This document shows, one piece after another, positions 54,369 to 63,979 of a stretch of DNA of 64,000 nt. Position 1 is the first letter of the stretch. Each line of letters begins with the position of its first letter. The notes beneath the pieces were generated by a model that saw only the letters and a list, made by a program, of their open reading frames with translations, did not search any database and had not been told where the DNA came from. The stretch is from positions 3,196,001 to 3,260,000 of the forward strand of contig NZ_OY762267.1 of NCBI RefSeq assembly GCF_963665245.1. The letters are read 5' to 3'. This DNA is from an uncultured Paludibaculum sp. GTDB taxonomy: Bacteria; Acidobacteriota; Terriglobia; Bryobacterales; Bryobacteraceae. The translations under genes and the position numbers were made by a program.

Positions 54369-55898
54369 ATGTCGCTCAGGATCCGACAAGAGTTCCCGCT
54401 GGGGCGCTATCATGCAACGCCCTGGCGGCAGAGTGTCTTCGAAGACCGGCGCGGAGAATGGCCTCCGTCGCCGTGGCGGTTGCTGCGTGCATTGGCCGCC
54501 CGGTGGTTTCAGTACAGCCGGGAAGTCGGCGAGCAGGAACCGGCCATCATGGAGTCCCTTCTGCGGTCGTTGGCCTCGGAACTACCGCGATTTCATCTGG
54601 CCACCGCGGGCGAGCGTGGGCCAGGCATCAGGCAGTATCAGCCGACGGGCGAGTTTGCCTGGTCGGACCCGAAGAAGGGCTCGGGGGCGATAAAGAAGTC
54701 AAAGACAACGTTAGTGCCCGACCAGTATCAGGTAGCAGGCACGGAGGCGGTGTTCTGGATCTGGGAGGCACTGGAACTGAGCGCGGGCGAGGCGGAGTTG
54801 CTTAGGGTGTTGCTGCGGCGCACTTTGTATTTTGGCCGGGCCGAGAGTCACTGCCGTTTGTGGGTAGTAGACGAGGCGCCCGCCGCCAATTGTGAACCGT
54901 GCGAAGCAGGGGCCGCAGGACAACGCGCTCCCGTGTTGGCAGCGGACTGGCACGGACCATTGCGACTGGATTCGTTGTTGGCGGAGACGGACAGCGATTT
55001 ACTGCGGAATGCCCCGGTGCCACCAGGGGCGGCCTGGGTCCACTACCGGCTTGCGCTGGAAGACCGGCGGCCAGCGGCCGGGCTGCGTCGCCAAGTTCCA
55101 TCCGATTCCAGGTACGTTCAATTTGCGGTGGGGGGCCGGCTGTACCCGCCGGCAGAGCGGTGGATCAAAGTGACGGAGCGGTTCCGGGGCAAGACGCTGA
55201 CAACCTACACGGACCTGTGCGCGGAGCTAGGTCCACAGTACGCCTTGCTGGCAGGAAAGGACCCGGAGAGCGGGAAGCCGAACGACGATCACAGCCACGC
55301 TTACTTTGTTTTGTGGCCCGATGAGAATGGCGATCCGACGCGGCTGATTGTCTGGCGAAGGGCTGCGCCGTTCGTGCGTGAGGAAATGGCGGCCCTCTCG
55401 ATCGCTTCCGAATTTGAGTTGGATTGGGGGGACTATTCCAGCGACCGCAACGAGACGGCCGGAGCTGACTCGCGCAGCCAACGAAGGCTTCGGCTCGTGC
55501 AGTTGCCTGAGGCCACGAAGCTGCCTTGGGCGTTCTCCGGGACTTCGAGGATTTGGGAGAGCGTCAGCCCGTTTGTGCCTCCCGCGAGCCGACACCGATT
55601 CCGGAGGAACGGGAAGATCCGGGCAGCCGAACTGCCCGAGGCTATCTGCGCCCGCCTGGTTGAGGATCTCGTGGGTCAGCGGCCTATAGTGGAACCACTC
55701 TCGGAGGCGCCTGTTTGGACGAAGCTGCATGAGCCGCTAGCGCGGCGGGCCGCACGCAAGGCTGAAGGCGAGACGATGTCTCTGACCAGGCCAGGGTACC
55801 GGCTTCGCTTGCGATTTGACGAGCCGGTGACAGGCCCGCTACTGGTGGGGGATTCCGCACACTTTGGACTTGGCGCTTTTCGAGCGGTGCTCGAGTAA
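54369..55898 (+). CDS. csb2: type I-G Csb2 (Cas5-Cas6 fusion)
   Basis: A 509-residue protein of the Csb2 (GSU0054) family, thought to combine Cas5 (5' handle cap) and Cas6 (crRNA processing). The N-terminus GRYHATPWRQSVFEDRRGEWPPSPWRLLRAL is characteristic, and the C-terminus has a glycine-rich RAMP loop (GDSAHFGLGAFRAV). It is the last gene of the effector operon. Confidence 0.93.
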   Translation: MSLRIRQEFPLGRYHATPWRQSVFEDRRGEWPPSPWRLLRALAARWFQYSREVGEQEPAIMESLLRSLASELPRFHLATAGERGPGIRQYQPTGEFAWSDPKKGSGAIKKSKTTLVPDQYQVAGTEAVFWIWEALELSAGEAELLRVLLRRTLYFGRAESHCRLWVVDEAPAANCEPCEAGAAGQRAPVLAADWHGPLRLDSLLAETDSDLLRNAPVPPGAAWVHYRLALEDRRPAAGLRRQVPSDSRYVQFAVGGRLYPPAERWIKVTERFRGKTLTTYTDLCAELGPQYALLAGKDPESGKPNDDHSHAYFVLWPDENGDPTRLIVWRRAAPFVREEMAALSIASEFELDWGDYSSDRNETAGADSRSQRRLRLVQLPEATKLPWAFSGTSRIWESVSPFVPPASRHRFRRNGKIRAAELPEAICARLVEDLVGQRPIVEPLSEAPVWTKLHEPLARRAARKAEGETMSLTRPGYRLRLRFDEPVTGPLLVGDSAHFGLGAFRAVLE

Positions 55899-56119
55899 TC
55901 GAGCTTGCCGGCAGGTGCTGCTCGGCGTGAGGCGAGGGGTTGGGTAGCGGCGCCAAGCCTGCTATCAGGAGCGGCTCTGCCAGATCCTTGGGGTGGAAAT
56001 CGTGTGCCTGGGCGGCACGGGGAAAAGCCTCCGGCGTTCAACTCGCGGCCCGGTACGCCTCCACCAGCGACACGGCCTGTTCTCCGCCGCCGGCGCGTGA
56101 GCAACCCATCACTTACGTC

Positions 56120-56260
56120 TCCTGGCGGCTGGCTGAGCCATGGGGCGGTTCGGGGCAGCCCCAACCTTCGGTTTGGGGAATCCTCGGGCGACCTGAGTCG
56201 CGCAGGTTGGGTCAGGCGCGGGATGGGCGTCGTGTTCGGTTTGTCGAGTGTCGTTGGGCT
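56120..56260. repeat. right copy of the module flank with inverted core
   Basis: The block TCCTGGCGGCTGGCTGAGCC to GTTTGTCGAGTGTCG mirrors 35448-35672, with a shorter middle. The reversed core of the 127-bp unit is at 56152-56180. It starts about 220 bases after csb2. Confidence 0.6.
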
Positions 56261-56432
56261 TGGGACGGGCCCCGTCCGGTGGCCGAGGCAATGGAACCCA
56301 TGGGCACAGCTGTACAGAAGATCAACCCCTCCTTATCCCGTGAGCTTCCTCAAAGTTTGCGGCTTGGTCGGGTGGAAGGTCGGCAAGAACGCCGGCCCGC
56401 AAGCGTGGACGCATACCCCACGAAGGCACGCG

Positions 56433-56879
56433 ACCTGCCTTCCAAGCCCGTACTCCCCCAAACCGAAGGTTGGGGCTGCCCCAAACAAGCGTCGCCCAAA
56501 AAGCAAGGATGTCCCCGCAAGCAGGACTCGTCCCGGACCACCAAAGAGGCCCCAGTCGAAGCTGCCTTCCAGGCCCGCATTCCCCCAAACCGAAGGTTGG
56601 GGCTGCCCCGAACAAGCGTCGCCCAAAAGGCAAGGCTATCCCTGCACAACAGGACCCGTCCCGGACCACCAAGGACGCCCCAGTCGAAACTGCCTTCCAG
56701 GCCCGTGTTCTCCCAAACCGAAGGTTGGGGCTGCCCCGAACAAGCGTCGCCCAAAAAGCAAGGATGTCCCTGCAAGCAGGACCCGTCCCGGACCACCAAA
56801 GAGGCCCCAGTCGAAGCTGCCTTCTAGGCCCGTGTTCCCCCAAACCAAAGGTTGGGGCTGCCCCGAACACCGCGCCGCC
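56433..56879 (+). repeat. 127-bp tandem repeat array, right side of CRISPR-Cas
   Basis: Four units with markers at 56455, 56582, 56710 and 56837 in the same orientation as the left array. The last unit carries the ACCGCGCCGCC sub-version and then diverges. No insertion interrupts this copy. Confidence 0.9.
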
Positions 56880-57705
56880 CCAATCCAAGGAAGAACCTGC
56901 CGTAAGCCACAGCGAAAGCGGACGTAACCCAATGACAACAAACCATCCCACCAGGGCTCCATGCTCCCAGCCATCGGCCGGGGCCCACCCCAGTCCCAAC
57001 GAACCCCAGCAAACTCAGCGGGAACCTCACCCTGTCAATCGAAGAGCTTCCCGAAGCCGTCGCCGCCCCGAATCCCATCCCCCCGGCACACCGGTGACAC
57101 CGCGATCAAATAAATAATCCCCCTCTTTTCAGTAACCTCCAGCCGCAGCGGTCAGAAGCCCGTGGTCCCAACCGCTATGCTCTTCACGCGACGAGGATCC
57201 GGGAACACCCGGCTCCGAAGGACCGGATGACGAGAGCCACTCGGTCAACCCCGGTCCCGCGCTCCGGAAGCCCCAGGGCGGCCACGGCCCACCCTGTGAC
57301 CCGGTCGGTCTTTGACATTGAAACCGTCCTTTCTCCCCGAGGGACGACTGCGTGCCCGCCCGGCAGTCGTCCTCATGGCCCCGGGGAGCCGCGAAGTCTT
57401 TTTTACAAAACGAACCAAAAAGCCCCATGGAATCAATAAAACCTGCCGGGAGGCGAACCCAACGCGAACCCGGGCCGACCGGAGTCCACCGCCGGCCAGC
57501 CCAACGAGCCCTAACCCCACCGCGTACTTTTGAGGGAACAAACCCATCTCGATCCGGTGGTCCGCCTGTTCCAGGCGCAAGCGTCAACCAAGCCCACCGA
57601 TCCCCCAATCCACCATTTCTGAAGGAACAAACCCATTGGTCTTCACCAATCGCACCTTGAGATCCCCGTCTGGCGGGCGCACTGGGGCATGCTGGTAGGT
57701 GGCTT
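56880..57705. other. non-coding region with short direct repeats
   Basis: No gene is supported. GGAACAAACCCAT occurs at 57535 and 57624, and a related GAACCAAAAAGCCCCATGG lies near 57410, so the stretch holds imperfect repeats of about 90-125 bases. A cobalamin riboswitch upstream of cobQ was looked for and not convincingly found. Confidence 0.45.
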
Positions 57706-59241
57706 ATGCATACACCCGCTCTGATGGTCCTCGGCACTGCGTCCCATACGGGGAAGTCCATTATCACGGCCGGATTGGGCCGGATCTTCTCAGATGAAGG
57801 GCGCCGGGTGGCGCCGTTCAAGGCCCAGAATATGTCGCTGAACTCGGCGGCCACCCCCGAAGGACACGAGATCGGACGGGCGCAGGCGCTGCAGGCGGAG
57901 GCGTGCCGGGTGACTCCGCGGATGGAGATGAATCCGGTGCTCATCAAGCCGTCGTCGGAGACCGGAGCCCAAGTGGTGCTGATGGGCAGGGTCTGGGGGC
58001 AAGTGACGGCCGCGGACTACTTCAAGCACCGGACGGACGCATTGTTTCCCTCCGTCGTGGAGAGCTACCAGAGGCTGGCCGCGGAACACGAACTGATTCT
58101 GCTGGAGGGGGCCGGTTCGCCCGCCGAGATCAACCTGCGGGCGCACGATATCGTCAACATGCGGATGGCCCACGCCGCAGAGGCTGACTGTGTCCTGGTG
58201 GGCGACATCGACCGGGGCGGGGTGTTCGCTTCGCTGTACGGCACCGTCGAATTGCTTTCGCCGGAGGACCGGGCCCGGATTCGCGGCTTCATCATCAACA
58301 AATTCCGAGGCGATGAGTCGCTGTTGTATTCGGGCGTCCAGATGATGGAGGAACGGCTGGGGATTCCGTGCGTAGGCGTCGTCCACTTTCTGCGCGACCT
58401 GGGACTGGAGGAGGAAGACGGGGTCGCGATGGAGGACCGGCGGACGGCGGCTCGGGTGTGGGCCGGATCGCGGGACCGGACGTCCGCCGATGCGCAGCTT
58501 CGCATCGGGGTGGTTGCGCTGCCCCATATGGCGAACTTCACGGATTTCGATGCCTTGGGCATGGAGCCGTCAGTTTCGCTGGCGTTCCTGGAGCAGCCCG
58601 AAGAGGCCGCTCTGGCCGATGTGCTGATTCTGCCGGGGACCAAGCAGACGGTGGATGATCTGCACTGGCTGGAGGCGCGCGGATTCGCGGCGGCTGTCGC
58701 GCGGCACGCCGGGCCGCTGATTGGGATTTGCGGCGGCTTTCAGATGCTGGGACTGTCTATCGAGGACCCGCATGGAGTGGAGAGCGCGGGTCTGGCGCGT
58801 TCCACTGAGGGACTGGGATTGCTGGCCATTCGAACGGTGATGGATCGGGCAAAGACGGTGCGGCGCGCCGTGGGGCAGGCTTCTGGGTGGACTGCGGCCA
58901 CGTTCTCGGGTTACGAGATTCACATGGGTGAGACGCAGTATGAGGACGGCAGCCAGCCGTTCTCGCGGATCCGCCGGGAGGGCGAGCGCGAAGAGATTGC
59001 GGATGGAGCACATGACGCCTCCGGCCGGATTTGGGGGTCGTACATTCATGGGCTGTTCGATGACGACGGGTTCCGGCACTCGTTTATCGATGGAGCGCGA
59101 CGGGCGTGCGGACTGCCACCTGCGGCCTCGTATGCAGCTGTCACGGAACAGCGCCAGGCGCGGATCGACCGCTGGGCCGATCATTTGCGGAAGTCGCTGA
59201 AGCTGGATGTAATTCGCGGGTGGATCGACGGGCAACGATGA
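57706..59241 (+). CDS. cobQ: cobyric acid synthase
   Basis: A 511-residue amidotransferase of vitamin B12 synthesis that amidates four side chains of adenosylcobyrinate. The ATP-binding start LGTASHTGKS, VAPFKAQNMSLNS and LVGDIDRGGVFASLYGT mark the synthetase domain. The glutaminase domain has the catalytic Cys in GICGGFQMLG and a His in SYIHGLFDDDGF. No other cob gene is adjacent. Confidence 0.95.
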   Translation: MHTPALMVLGTASHTGKSIITAGLGRIFSDEGRRVAPFKAQNMSLNSAATPEGHEIGRAQALQAEACRVTPRMEMNPVLIKPSSETGAQVVLMGRVWGQVTAADYFKHRTDALFPSVVESYQRLAAEHELILLEGAGSPAEINLRAHDIVNMRMAHAAEADCVLVGDIDRGGVFASLYGTVELLSPEDRARIRGFIINKFRGDESLLYSGVQMMEERLGIPCVGVVHFLRDLGLEEEDGVAMEDRRTAARVWAGSRDRTSADAQLRIGVVALPHMANFTDFDALGMEPSVSLAFLEQPEEAALADVLILPGTKQTVDDLHWLEARGFAAAVARHAGPLIGICGGFQMLGLSIEDPHGVESAGLARSTEGLGLLAIRTVMDRAKTVRRAVGQASGWTAATFSGYEIHMGETQYEDGSQPFSRIRREGEREEIADGAHDASGRIWGSYIHGLFDDDGFRHSFIDGARRACGLPPAASYAAVTEQRQARIDRWADHLRKSLKLDVIRGWIDGQR

Positions 59242-59354
59242 CGGATGGGGGGCTTCCCGGCCGGAGAGGCTGGAGAAGAAAGCCGTCACGAATGCCGGCC
59301 CGCAATCGTGGACGATCGCCCCACCTTCCTACTCATCTGTTGGAGAATCCTTAC

Positions 59355-60434
59355 ATGCCCCCCAAGGAGCCTCGGCTGCTCAAGGTTGGTGTTCTCGGCT
59401 GCGGACCCATTGCCCAGGCAGCCCACTTTGAAAGCTGCGTGAAAGGCCGCAACACCGAACTCCACGCGATTTGCGATCTTGCCCCCGATTTGCTGGAGCG
59501 GATGGCTGCCACGCATCAGCCGCGCCACGCGTATTCCGACTACTCGGCGCTGCTGGCGGATCCCGAGGTGGAGGCCGTGATTATCGCTACCTCCGACGCC
59601 TTCCATGTACCGGCAGCGCGGCTGGCTCTGGAGGCCGGCAAGCATGTGCTGTGCGAGAAGCCTCTGGGGCTGACGGTGGCAGAAGTGGAGGAGCTACGCC
59701 GGATGGTTTGGCGGACCGGACTGGTGCTGCAGGTGGGGCATATGAAGCGGTTTGACGCGGGGCTGCAGGCAGCGCATGACTTCGTGACTCATGAGATGGG
59801 CCAGATGCTCGCACTGAAGGCGTGGTATTGCGATTCGACGCACCGGTATGCGATGACGGATGCCGTGCAGCCGACAATTGTTACCAGCAAGGCGGCCCGC
59901 AAGCCGGAGGGCGACCCGAAGGCGGACTTGCGCCGCTATTTCCTGCTGACTCACGGCAGTCATCTGGTGGATACGGCGCGCTTTCTTGGGGGTGACCTGG
60001 TCGAAGTGGAGGCACGGCTGAACCAGCGGTTCGGTGCTTACTGCTGGTTTGTCGATGTCGCCTTTGCCAACGGTGCACTGGGCCATCTGGACCTGACGGT
60101 GGCCGTGCGGATGGACTGGCACGAGGGATTCCAGATCTATGGCGAACACGGGAGCGTGACGGGCAAGACGTTCAATCCGTGGTTCTACCGGTCGAGCGAG
60201 GTGGACATCTTTCACGAGGCTACGGCGTCGACGACGCGGGTGCTGGGTGCGGATGGCCACTTCTACCGGCGGCAGTTGGAGGGATTCGCGGAGAGCGTGC
60301 TGCAAGGAGTTCCGATGGAGGGGGCGGGGATCGACGATGGAGTGGCCTCTGTGCGGGCGTTGGTGGCGATCGCGGAATCGGCGCGCACAGGACGGCCTGT
60401 GAAGCTGGCGGATGTTCAGGGAGGAGTGGTGTGA
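59355..60434 (+). CDS. Gfo/Idh/MocA family oxidoreductase
   Basis: A 359-residue cytoplasmic NAD(P)-dependent dehydrogenase: Rossmann motif GVLGCGPIAQ, then ATSDAFHVPAARLALEAGKHVLCEKPLG with the catalytic Lys of EKP. No Tat signal, unlike the paralogue at 6254. Its TGA overlaps the GTG of the isomerase gene, so the two likely act on one sugar or cyclitol pathway. Confidence 0.88.
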   Translation: MPPKEPRLLKVGVLGCGPIAQAAHFESCVKGRNTELHAICDLAPDLLERMAATHQPRHAYSDYSALLADPEVEAVIIATSDAFHVPAARLALEAGKHVLCEKPLGLTVAEVEELRRMVWRTGLVLQVGHMKRFDAGLQAAHDFVTHEMGQMLALKAWYCDSTHRYAMTDAVQPTIVTSKAARKPEGDPKADLRRYFLLTHGSHLVDTARFLGGDLVEVEARLNQRFGAYCWFVDVAFANGALGHLDLTVAVRMDWHEGFQIYGEHGSVTGKTFNPWFYRSSEVDIFHEATASTTRVLGADGHFYRRQLEGFAESVLQGVPMEGAGIDDGVASVRALVAIAESARTGRPVKLADVQGGVV

Positions 60435-61282
60435 GGCTCGGGATTTTCGCCAAGACCTTCGTGGAGCGGCCTTTCGCGGCGGCGCGCCAGGCGGGCTATG
60501 TGGCCGTGCAGTACAACATGGCGTGCGTGGGGCTTGCGCCGATGCCGGACGCGATCGCTCCGGAGGTGACGGCCGCGGTGCGTGGAGCCGCCGTGGAGGC
60601 AGGTATCGAGATTGCGGCGCTGTCGGCCACGTACAACATGATTCATCCGGACGTGGCGGTGCGGCGACAGGGGCTGGCACGGTTGCGGGTGCTGGCTGGC
60701 GCGGCTGGGGCCCTGGGTACGCGGCTGCTGAGCTTGTGCACGGGTACGCTGGATGCGGAGGACCAGTGGCGGCGGCATCCGGGGAACGATGGACCAGGAC
60801 CCTGGCGGACTCTGCTGGAAAACATGGAGGCGGCGATTGCGATTGCCGAGGAGTTTGACGTCGAACTGGGGATCGAACCCGAGCACGCGAACGTGGTGAG
60901 TTCGGCGCGGAGGGCTCGGCGGCTGATGGACGAACTGGGGAGCCCGCGGGTGCGCATCATCCTGGATGGCGCCAATTTGTTCGAGACGGAGCCGCTGGAG
61001 AAACAGCGGGTGATCGTCTCGGAGGGGATTGAACTGCTGGCCGACCGGATCTCGCTGGCCCATGCCAAGGACCGGCTGGCGGATGGGCGGTTTACGCGTG
61101 CTGGGGCGGGTGTACTGGACTACGGCCACTATCTGGCAAGTCTGGTGGGCGCCGGCTTTCGGGGCCCGCTGGTGACGCACGGGCTCGGCGAGGAAGACGC
61201 GGCGCGGGTGGCGCGGTTTCTGGGCGAACATCTGGCGGCCGTGGGCGGCTTGGGTGAGAATTCCGCGTCGCAGCGGGAATAG
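60431..61282 (+). CDS. sugar phosphate isomerase/epimerase (TIM barrel)
   Basis: A 283-residue AP_endonuc_2-type TIM barrel. Likely metal ligands: Glu in LGIEPEHANV, Asp in IILDGANLFE, His in SLAHAKD, and the late GFRGPLVTHG. Such proteins isomerise or epimerise sugars and inositols and are commonly paired with Gfo/Idh/MocA enzymes, as here. Starts at GTG 60431 overlapping the upstream stop. Confidence 0.83.
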   Translation: MRLGIFAKTFVERPFAAARQAGYVAVQYNMACVGLAPMPDAIAPEVTAAVRGAAVEAGIEIAALSATYNMIHPDVAVRRQGLARLRVLAGAAGALGTRLLSLCTGTLDAEDQWRRHPGNDGPGPWRTLLENMEAAIAIAEEFDVELGIEPEHANVVSSARRARRLMDELGSPRVRIILDGANLFETEPLEKQRVIVSEGIELLADRISLAHAKDRLADGRFTRAGAGVLDYGHYLASLVGAGFRGPLVTHGLGEEDAARVARFLGEHLAAVGGLGENSASQRE

Positions 61283-61341
61283 ATCGAATCCTTTGAGGCA
61301 TATGTTTGCGTCGGGTGTCTCGACGCCCGGCGGAGAGTGGC

Positions 61342-61947
61342 ATGCACCATGAGCTGTCCGGACACCAGCTATTTGTGGAACAACTGAAACCAGCCCCCTC
61401 GGCCGCGCACACCCGGACCGAGTTCGAGTCTGAGGCGATGCCTCACGTGAACGACCTCTACCGCACGGCAGCGCGGATTCTGGGTGATGGCACGCGGGCC
61501 GAGGATGTGGTGCAGGAAGCGTATCTGCAGGCCTGGAAGTCGTACCACCGCTTCGAGCGCGGGACGAACTGCAGAGCCTGGCTGTTCAAGATTCTGTTTC
61601 ATTGCATCAACCACCACCGGCGGAAGTGGTTCCGGTTCCCGCTGCTGAAGGAGACCGAGGAGTTTCTGGAAGCTAACCTGGTGGCGCCGACTCCCGTGCC
61701 GGACCAGTTGACGGACTCCGAAATTCTGGGGGCGCTGGACCGCATTCCGGATGAATACCGGGCGGTGATCCTGCTGGTGGATGTTGAGGAGTTTGCGTAC
61801 AAGGATGCCTCAACGATTCTCTCCGTGCCGCTTGGGACCGTGATGTCGCGCATCAGCCGGGGACGCAGGCTGCTGCGTGCGCAGTTGCAGAGCGTGGCCG
61901 AATCCTATGGAATCGGGAAGAGACCCGCGAAGGAGCAAGGTCTATGA
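61342..61947 (+). CDS. ECF-type RNA polymerase sigma factor
   Basis: About 201 residues. Region 2 is LYRTAARILGDGTRAEDVVQEAYLQAWKSYHRF, and region 4 is ALDRIPDEYRAVILLVDVEEFAYKDASTILSVPLGTVMSRISRGR. The ATG at 61342 follows GGAGAG. The next gene overlaps by four bases and encodes a single-span membrane protein, the standard partner of an ECF factor. Confidence 0.92.
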   Translation: MHHELSGHQLFVEQLKPAPSAAHTRTEFESEAMPHVNDLYRTAARILGDGTRAEDVVQEAYLQAWKSYHRFERGTNCRAWLFKILFHCINHHRRKWFRFPLLKETEEFLEANLVAPTPVPDQLTDSEILGALDRIPDEYRAVILLVDVEEFAYKDASTILSVPLGTVMSRISRGRRLLRAQLQSVAESYGIGKRPAKEQGL

Positions 61948-62717
61948 GTTCTGAGCACTTGAACTCGACACCGCTGGACGAGCAAATGGCCGCGCGGTTA
62001 CGCCAGGCGGTGCGGAGCGAACCAGTGCCGCCGGAACTGGCGGTGAAGATCCGGCAACGGTTGGATGAGGAGCGGGCGCGGGGCTTTGGTTCGTTCTGGA
62101 GGATGTATGCCTGGGTGCCCACCGCGGCGGCGCTGATTGTCTGCGTAGCGGCGGGGATCGCCTATCAACAGGGCCATCTGCGGCTCACACCCGGACAGCG
62201 GGAGTCGTTTATGGAGTCGGTGCTGGTGAACGTTTCGAACCCCATGCGCCCGGGTATGGACGATCATCTGCATTGTTCGGTGTACGGACGGGTGCCTGCC
62301 ACAATTCCTCCTTTGGCGGAAGCCGTGAAGGATCTGCCGCCGCAGTTCAGGGAACTGCTGACGGTGGTGCAGGAGAAGGTCCCGCCGTCGTTCGGCGTGT
62401 ACTCGGCCCACCAGTGCACGCGGCACGGGCGCAAGTTCGTGCATATCCAGTTGAAAAGCGACTCGAAGCTGCTGTCGGTGATCGTTACGCGCAGGAGTGT
62501 GGACGAATCATTTGTGCGGGATCAGATTGTGCCGGCGCTGACGGAGCGAGGGATTTCGCTGTACGAGGCGCGCTCAAAGCGCTTTGCGATAGCGGCTTTG
62601 GAGACTCGGGACTATTTGGCGTATGTGGTCTCGGACCTGGGTGGCGAAGAGAATCGGCAACTGATGCTGGCGATGGCTCCGGGGATGGAGTCGGTGTTGA
62701 GGAGGTTGGAGAGCTAA
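61944..62717 (+). CDS. membrane protein, probable anti-sigma factor
   Basis: A 257-residue protein: about 57 cytoplasmic residues, one membrane helix (about 58-74), and an outer domain. No zinc-binding ZAS motif is seen in the cytoplasmic part. The outer domain has His108/Cys111 (HLHC) and His156/Cys158 (HQC), repeated in the next gene. It overlaps the sigma gene (ATGA). The anti-sigma role is inferred from place and topology. Confidence 0.68.
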   Translation: MSSEHLNSTPLDEQMAARLRQAVRSEPVPPELAVKIRQRLDEERARGFGSFWRMYAWVPTAAALIVCVAAGIAYQQGHLRLTPGQRESFMESVLVNVSNPMRPGMDDHLHCSVYGRVPATIPPLAEAVKDLPPQFRELLTVVQEKVPPSFGVYSAHQCTRHGRKFVHIQLKSDSKLLSVIVTRRSVDESFVRDQIVPALTERGISLYEARSKRFAIAALETRDYLAYVVSDLGGEENRQLMLAMAPGMESVLRRLES

Positions 62718-62785
62718 GTCACATCGCCACGCAGTGAGTCCGCTGACGAGCCGGATCACCCCCTGAGTGCCCCGTGGAGCATCCA

Positions 62786-63451
62786 ATGAATCCCGGCGGC
62801 GACGATCCGCCCGAGGTCCGGATCCGGAGAGCGGTGCGCCGCACTCCAGTCGATCCGACGCTGCACGCCCGAGTGCGGGCATCGGTGGAACGGACGCGGA
62901 GACCGCCTTGCCGGAGGCCGGCGCTGTGGCTGGCTCTGGCCGCGATCCCGGCTTTGCTGTTGATGGTTCTGAATCGCGTTGAGGCTCCGCTGCACGATCT
63001 GGCGCAGTTGGCCGCGAATCAGCATGCTGCCTGTGCGGTGGCGCGGATCCTGCCGGTGCGACCTCTGGATGCCGCCGCTGAGCCGGTGCGGGCTCGCGTG
63101 GCCGAAAAGACTCCGGCGCCGTTTCACGTTCTGGACGGCCATCTGTGCAGGATGGGCGGGCGGGCATTCGTGCATGTGGTTCTCGGCCGGGGCAACAGCC
63201 GTATCTCTCTACTGATGACGGACCTGGGTCGGGGCGAGAAGGTGGCTTCGCGCTGGGACGTGCCGGTTCCACGGTCCGGCTACCAGGTGAGCAGCCAGAC
63301 AGTGGGCCGGAGGGCCGTGTTTCTCGTTTCGGATCTGTCGATGGAGGCCCACGAGGAATTGGCACGCGCATTCCACGGTACACTTTCGGTCTCATTGCGG
63401 CCGGGTTTACCGATGAGGCTTGCGAGGGAGATCTACTGCTTTGCCGATTGA
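62786..63451 (+). CDS. paralogue of the anti-sigma-like membrane protein
   Basis: A 221-residue protein with the same layout: a basic N-terminus, a membrane helix at about 47-62, and an outer domain with His80/Cys83 (HAAC), His119/Cys121 (HLC) and FVHVV, all in positions equivalent to the preceding protein. The end (FLVSDLSMEAHEELARAF) also matches its YVVSDLGGEENRQLMLAM. It has no sigma gene of its own. ATG 62786 follows GTGGAG. Confidence 0.6.
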   Translation: MNPGGDDPPEVRIRRAVRRTPVDPTLHARVRASVERTRRPPCRRPALWLALAAIPALLLMVLNRVEAPLHDLAQLAANQHAACAVARILPVRPLDAAAEPVRARVAEKTPAPFHVLDGHLCRMGGRAFVHVVLGRGNSRISLLMTDLGRGEKVASRWDVPVPRSGYQVSSQTVGRRAVFLVSDLSMEAHEELARAFHGTLSVSLRPGLPMRLAREIYCFAD

Positions 63452-63953
63452 CGCCCAGGACTCCTACTTGGAGAGCCGCATCCTCACTGCCGACGGAATT
63501 CAACTGGTGCAGATCCTGTATCAGGCCGCGATTGACTCGGTCGAATTGGCGCGCGAATGTCTGCATCGACGGGACATTGCGGGCCGTTCGAAGGCAATTA
63601 CGAAGGCCTACGAGATCGTCATGGAACTAGAGGTCTCACTAGACCTCGAGGCCGGCGGTGAGCTGAGCCGGAATCTGCTGGAGACCTACTGCTATTTGAG
63701 GAGCCGGCTGCTGGCCGCGAATCTGGAGCAGAGCGAGCCTCCGTTGGAGGAGGTAGCGCGGCTGCTGCGTGTGATTCTCGAGGCGTGGCTCGAATGCAAG
63801 GAGACCGGGCCGGCGCGACAGCAGCAGGCGGCGATCGAGCATGCGCCCGACCTTGGCAGTGAGTGTGAGTGGCAGGGCTATTCGGGCGGATATGCACCGT
63901 CGTATCCACCAATCGCGGAGCCGCAGGAGTATCACGTCTCCGTCACCTATTGA
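63441..63953 (+). CDS. fliS: flagellar export chaperone FliS
   Basis: About 170 residues. YLESRILTADGIQLVQILYQAAIDSVELAREC and the AITKAYEIVMELEVSLDLEAGGELSRNL segment fit the four-helix FliS fold, which keeps flagellin unfolded before export. The tail after residue 130 is longer than usual. The start is a TTG at 63441 (or 63420), overlapping the preceding gene. Confidence 0.85.
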   Translation: MPIDAQDSYLESRILTADGIQLVQILYQAAIDSVELARECLHRRDIAGRSKAITKAYEIVMELEVSLDLEAGGELSRNLLETYCYLRSRLLAANLEQSEPPLEEVARLLRVILEAWLECKETGPARQQQAAIEHAPDLGSECEWQGYSGGYAPSYPPIAEPQEYHVSVTY

Positions 63954-63979
63954 CCTGACTCCGCCGGGGAGGCGCGTAA

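Noticed and set aside
57400..57705. Cobalamin riboswitch upstream of cobQ
   Set aside because: An AAACCTGCCGGGAGG stretch resembles part of a B12 box, but the other conserved elements could not be placed at the right distances.
57129..57947. A 272-codon minus-strand frame overlapping the cobQ start
   Set aside because: It runs through imperfect intergenic repeats and antisense to cobQ, with no family match.
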